Origin: Desulfotignum sp.
GTDB taxonomy: Bacteria > Desulfobacterota > Desulfobacteria > Desulfobacterales > Desulfobacteraceae
Reading direction: 5' to 3'
Length of the DNA: 36,301 nt
Assembly (NCBI GenBank): GCA_011389575.1
Contig: JAABUB010000033.1
Coordinates: 1 to 36,301, forward strand
Below, one piece after another: positions 34,027-36,301 of this stretch. Positions within the stretch are counted from its first letter, which is position 1. Every line of letters starts with the position of its first letter. The translations under genes and the position numbers were made by a program. Under the pieces are notes generated by a model, which saw only the letters and a program-made list of their open reading frames with translations, did no database searches and was not told the origin of the DNA.

Positions 34027-34154
34027 TTTCCTGTACCTTTTAGCAGAATTAAGATGCATTGTTGGTCTGTGTAAACAATTAGTCCATATAATAGATGGAT
34101 TCAGACATGCAAGAAAAAAAATAAAAAACCATAAAATTGTTGGTGCCGGGCAAC

Positions 34155-34183
34155 TTGCGCAAAACACCAATTAATACTATAAG
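34155..34183 (+). promoter_or_regulatory. probable promoter of the fabH-like gene
   Basis: TTGCGC (34155-34160), 17-base spacer and TATAAG (34178-34183). Immediately after, AATCA (34191-34195) and TGATT (34203-34207) form an inverted repeat over the likely start site, a possible operator. Confidence 0.45.
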
Positions 34184-34263
34184 GCGTGTGAATCAGTGTA
34201 ATTGATTATCATGAAAATGTATGAATGAACCACATCCACAAGAAACACAACAAGGACACGGTA

Positions 34264-35271
34264 ATGAAGAAAACCACCATACGCAGTACAGGCATGTTTG
34301 TTCCTCCCAATGTGGTGACCAACCATGATCTGGAAAAAATCATGGACACCTCTGATGAATGGATACGCCAGCGCACCGGTATCAGGCAGCGGTACTGGAT
34401 AAATGAAGAATGCGGTGCTTCCGATTTAGGGGCTGAGGCTGCAAAAATGGCTCTGGCAGATGCCGGATGGCAGCCTGAAGATGTGGATTTTATAATTTTT
34501 GCCACCTTGAGCCCTGATATCATGTTTCCCGGATCCGGATGCCTGATGGCAGCCAAGCTGGGCCTTGACAGAACACCGGTTCTGGATATCCGCCAGCAGT
34601 GCACAGGATTTCTGTACGGCCTTGCCACGGCAGATGCCTATATCAAGTCCGGCCTTGCCGGCAGGGTGCTTCTGGTGGGGGGAGAAGTACATTCTTCCGG
34701 ACTGGATAAATCCACCAGGGGCCGGGATGTGACGGTGATCTTCGGAGATGGTGCAGCAGCAGTCTGTCTTGAAGGTGTGCGCACCGATGAAAAAGTGGGG
34801 CTGCTGGCATCAGCTTTGCATGCGGACGGGAACCATGCCCAATCTCTGATGGCAGAACTGCCAGCCTCCAGACTGCCCCAGCGCCTGCCGCCGGGTGTAC
34901 CAACTGATGATCCCCGGTATTATCCGGTAATGGACGGTCCTGCCATATTTAAAAAAGCGGTTCGCATGCTCCCCCGGGTAACAAATGAAGCGTTGAAAAA
35001 AGCAGATATCAGTCTGGATGAAATTGATCTTGTGGTGCCCCACCAGGCCAACAAACGCATCAACCAGGCATTCGGGCAGTTCATGAAACTGGATGAATCC
35101 AAAATTTTTCATAATATTGAAAAATACGGCAACACCACTGCTGCCAGCATTCCTCTGGCCCTGCATGAGGCCATGGCCCGGGAACGGGTGGGCAAACAAG
35201 GAGATACCGTATTGTTTGTGGCTTTAGGTGCCGGCCTGACCTGGGGGGCTTCTATTTTCCGGTTCTTTTAA
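34264..35271 (+). CDS. fabH: 3-oxoacyl-[acyl-carrier-protein] synthase III family protein
   Basis: A 335-residue thiolase-fold enzyme of the KAS III family, which condenses an acyl-CoA with malonyl-ACP to start fatty acid synthesis. The triad is C113 (RQQCTGFLYG), H260 (VVPHQANKRI) and N290 (YGNTTAASIP). SDEWIRQRTGIRQR is the family N-terminal signature. The nucleophile context QQCTG replaces the usual AACAG/AACSG, so it may be a FabH paralogue with different acyl choice. The start at 34264 is chosen because AAGGA lies ahead, and MKKTTIRSTG is the usual beginning. Its stop overlaps the stop of pgi (TTAA, 35268-35271). No fab genes flank it. Confidence 0.85.
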   Translation: MKKTTIRSTGMFVPPNVVTNHDLEKIMDTSDEWIRQRTGIRQRYWINEECGASDLGAEAAKMALADAGWQPEDVDFIIFATLSPDIMFPGSGCLMAAKLGLDRTPVLDIRQQCTGFLYGLATADAYIKSGLAGRVLLVGGEVHSSGLDKSTRGRDVTVIFGDGAAAVCLEGVRTDEKVGLLASALHADGNHAQSLMAELPASRLPQRLPPGVPTDDPRYYPVMDGPAIFKKAVRMLPRVTNEALKKADISLDEIDLVVPHQANKRINQAFGQFMKLDESKIFHNIEKYGNTTAASIPLALHEAMARERVGKQGDTVLFVALGAGLTWGASIFRFF

Positions 35272-36301
35272 CCTGTTTTGCCGGCAAACAGGGATCTGAT
35301 ATAAAATGCGGCTGCAGGATCCATGTGTGTCAGGTCATGGTCAGGATTCTGGTTTTTGTCTGCCATTTCCTTTCGGATGCCCGCGGCCAGGACTTTTCCC
35401 AGTTCAACCCCGAACTGGTCAAAGGGATTGATGCCCAGAATAAACCCTTCAAAAACGGTTCTGGCCTCATAAAATGACAGCAGCATGCCTATGCTTTCCG
35501 GTGACAGGTCATCTATAACCAACAAAGAAGAAGGCCGGTTTCCGCTGAAAGCCCTGGCAGGTACTTCATGGTCCATACCTTCGGCCAAAGCCAGGGTCTG
35601 GGCAATGAGATTGGCCCATAACTCCTGGTGGTTATACACCCCTTTGGATGTGACCTGGCTTCCCTGACAGCCTGGACGAAGAACGCCGATGAATTCTACG
35701 GGAAAGGGTGGTCCCTGGTGGGCCAGCTGGAAAAAGGAATGCTGGGCATTGGTACCGGGTTCTCCAAAAACAATGCTGCCGGCCGGCCGGGGCAGGGGAG
35801 TTCCCTTGTTATCCACACCCTTGCCAAGACTTTCCATGTATAACTGCTGGACATGGGGCGCCAGTTTTGAAAGGGCACTGGAATAGGGGATGATGGCCTG
35901 GGCTGTGTATCCCAGGATCTGGATATTCCAGATGCTGATAAGGGCGGCCGTAAGGGGAATATTTTCAGCAGCCGGTGCATGCAGGGCATGGCTGTCCATG
36001 GTGCCGCAGCCTTGTAAAAACCGTTCAAACAGATCAAACCCGAAGGCCAGGCTTAAAGGCACCCCGCCCACTGCAGAGGAGACCGAATACCGGCCCCCGA
36101 TAAAATCAAACATGTGAAAACATGCCAGTACCGGGTTGGATGGGTCATCACCAGGGCTTCCTTTGGCGGTGATGGTGACCAGATGGTCTTTTGGCAAAAG
36201 GCTGTGCCGTTCCAGAAAAGCCCTGGCCTGGGCCAGGTTGGCCATGGTTTCGGTGGTGGTATATGATTTGGAGACAATGATCCACAAACAGGTGTCTGGA
36301 T
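35268..36301 (-). CDS. pgi: glucose-6-phosphate isomerase (partial, N-terminus outside window)
   Basis: The last ~343 residues of PGI, which interconverts glucose 6-phosphate and fructose 6-phosphate. Motifs present: VSKSYTTTET (SIS-type phosphate-binding loop), GGRYSVSSAVGG, GEPGTNAQHSFFQLAHQG with the catalytic His region, and NPFDQFGVELGK with the base-forming Lys region near the C-terminus. The frame runs off the right edge (upstream codons read PDTCL), so the TTG at 36285-36287 is not the true start. The stop overlaps fabH by four bases. The rest of the gene and its promoter lie beyond the window. Confidence 0.95.
   Translation of the reverse strand, partial: PDTCLWIIVSKSYTTTETMANLAQARAFLERHSLLPKDHLVTITAKGSPGDDPSNPVLACFHMFDFIGGRYSVSSAVGGVPLSLAFGFDLFERFLQGCGTMDSHALHAPAAENIPLTAALISIWNIQILGYTAQAIIPYSSALSKLAPHVQQLYMESLGKGVDNKGTPLPRPAGSIVFGEPGTNAQHSFFQLAHQGPPFPVEFIGVLRPGCQGSQVTSKGVYNHQELWANLIAQTLALAEGMDHEVPARAFSGNRPSSLLVIDDLSPESIGMLLSFYEARTVFEGFILGINPFDQFGVELGKVLAAGIRKEMADKNQNPDHDLTHMDPAAAFYIRSLFAGKTG

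Noticed and set aside
1-36301. CRISPR array, IS element, prophage or toxin-antitoxin pair
   Set aside because: No spaced repeats of CRISPR type, no transposase, integrase or phage protein, and no paired small toxin/antitoxin genes were seen.

Overview
This is a chromosomal housekeeping window from an anaerobic, sulfate-reducer-like bacterium, most likely a member of the Desulfobacterales (Desulfobacteraceae-like). That placement is inference from protein style: an EF-G of the '[15 protein letters not shown]' type seen in deltaproteobacteria, spirochaetes and planctomycetes, many small polyferredoxin proteins, a two-subunit glycine decarboxylase and an Lgt with the GRLGCFFAGCCYG signature. I see no phage, IS element, CRISPR array, rRNA or tRNA gene. 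Nearly all of the sequence is tightly packed protein-coding DNA.

Layout: 1-914 is the C-terminal end of DNA polymerase III alpha (dnaE). A small acidic membrane protein (minus) diverges from a DjlA-like J protein (plus). On the minus strand, positions 2062-5983 hold a coupled tRNA-sulfuration operon (NIL-ferredoxin, mnmA, mtaB), followed by a winged-helix polyferredoxin gene. Positions 5984-7154 are non-coding hairpin-rich DNA plus a decayed acyltransferase/hydrolase pseudogene. An EF-G gene and a RecA/KaiC-like ATPase gene follow on the minus strand (7100-9904). rsmG (plus) and a cold-shock gene (minus) converge on one hairpin terminator at 11015-11052. The plus-strand run ileS-lspA-lgt-holA-pyk covers 11739-18489. 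A 590-base non-coding stretch (18490-19081) holds a nested palindromic element with its own terminal inverted repeats.

Positions 19082-27271 form a glycine-cleavage/lipoate block: on the minus strand an Lrp/AsnC regulator, gcvT, gcvH, gcvPA, gcvPB, lipB and lipA; on the plus strand a divergent dihydrolipoyl dehydrogenase. This supplies all four glycine-cleavage proteins, the octanoyltransferase and lipoyl synthase that load the H protein, and a probable regulator. Positions 27310-32308 are a complete branched-chain-amino-acid-type ABC transporter (livK-H-M-G-F, minus). Upstream lie a sigma-54 activator without a sensor domain and a stand-alone CheY-like receiver. The window ends with a FabH-like ketoacyl synthase (plus) converging on a partial glucose-6-phosphate isomerase (minus).

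The least explained items are: the CxxC-type MnmA translationally coupled to a NIL-ferredoxin; the nested palindrome at 18586-19058; a perfect 30-bp palindrome inside lipB; the ATPase tied to EF-G; and the multi-cysteine winged-helix polyferredoxin. No database or folding run was possible, so family names rest on recognised motifs and gene order.
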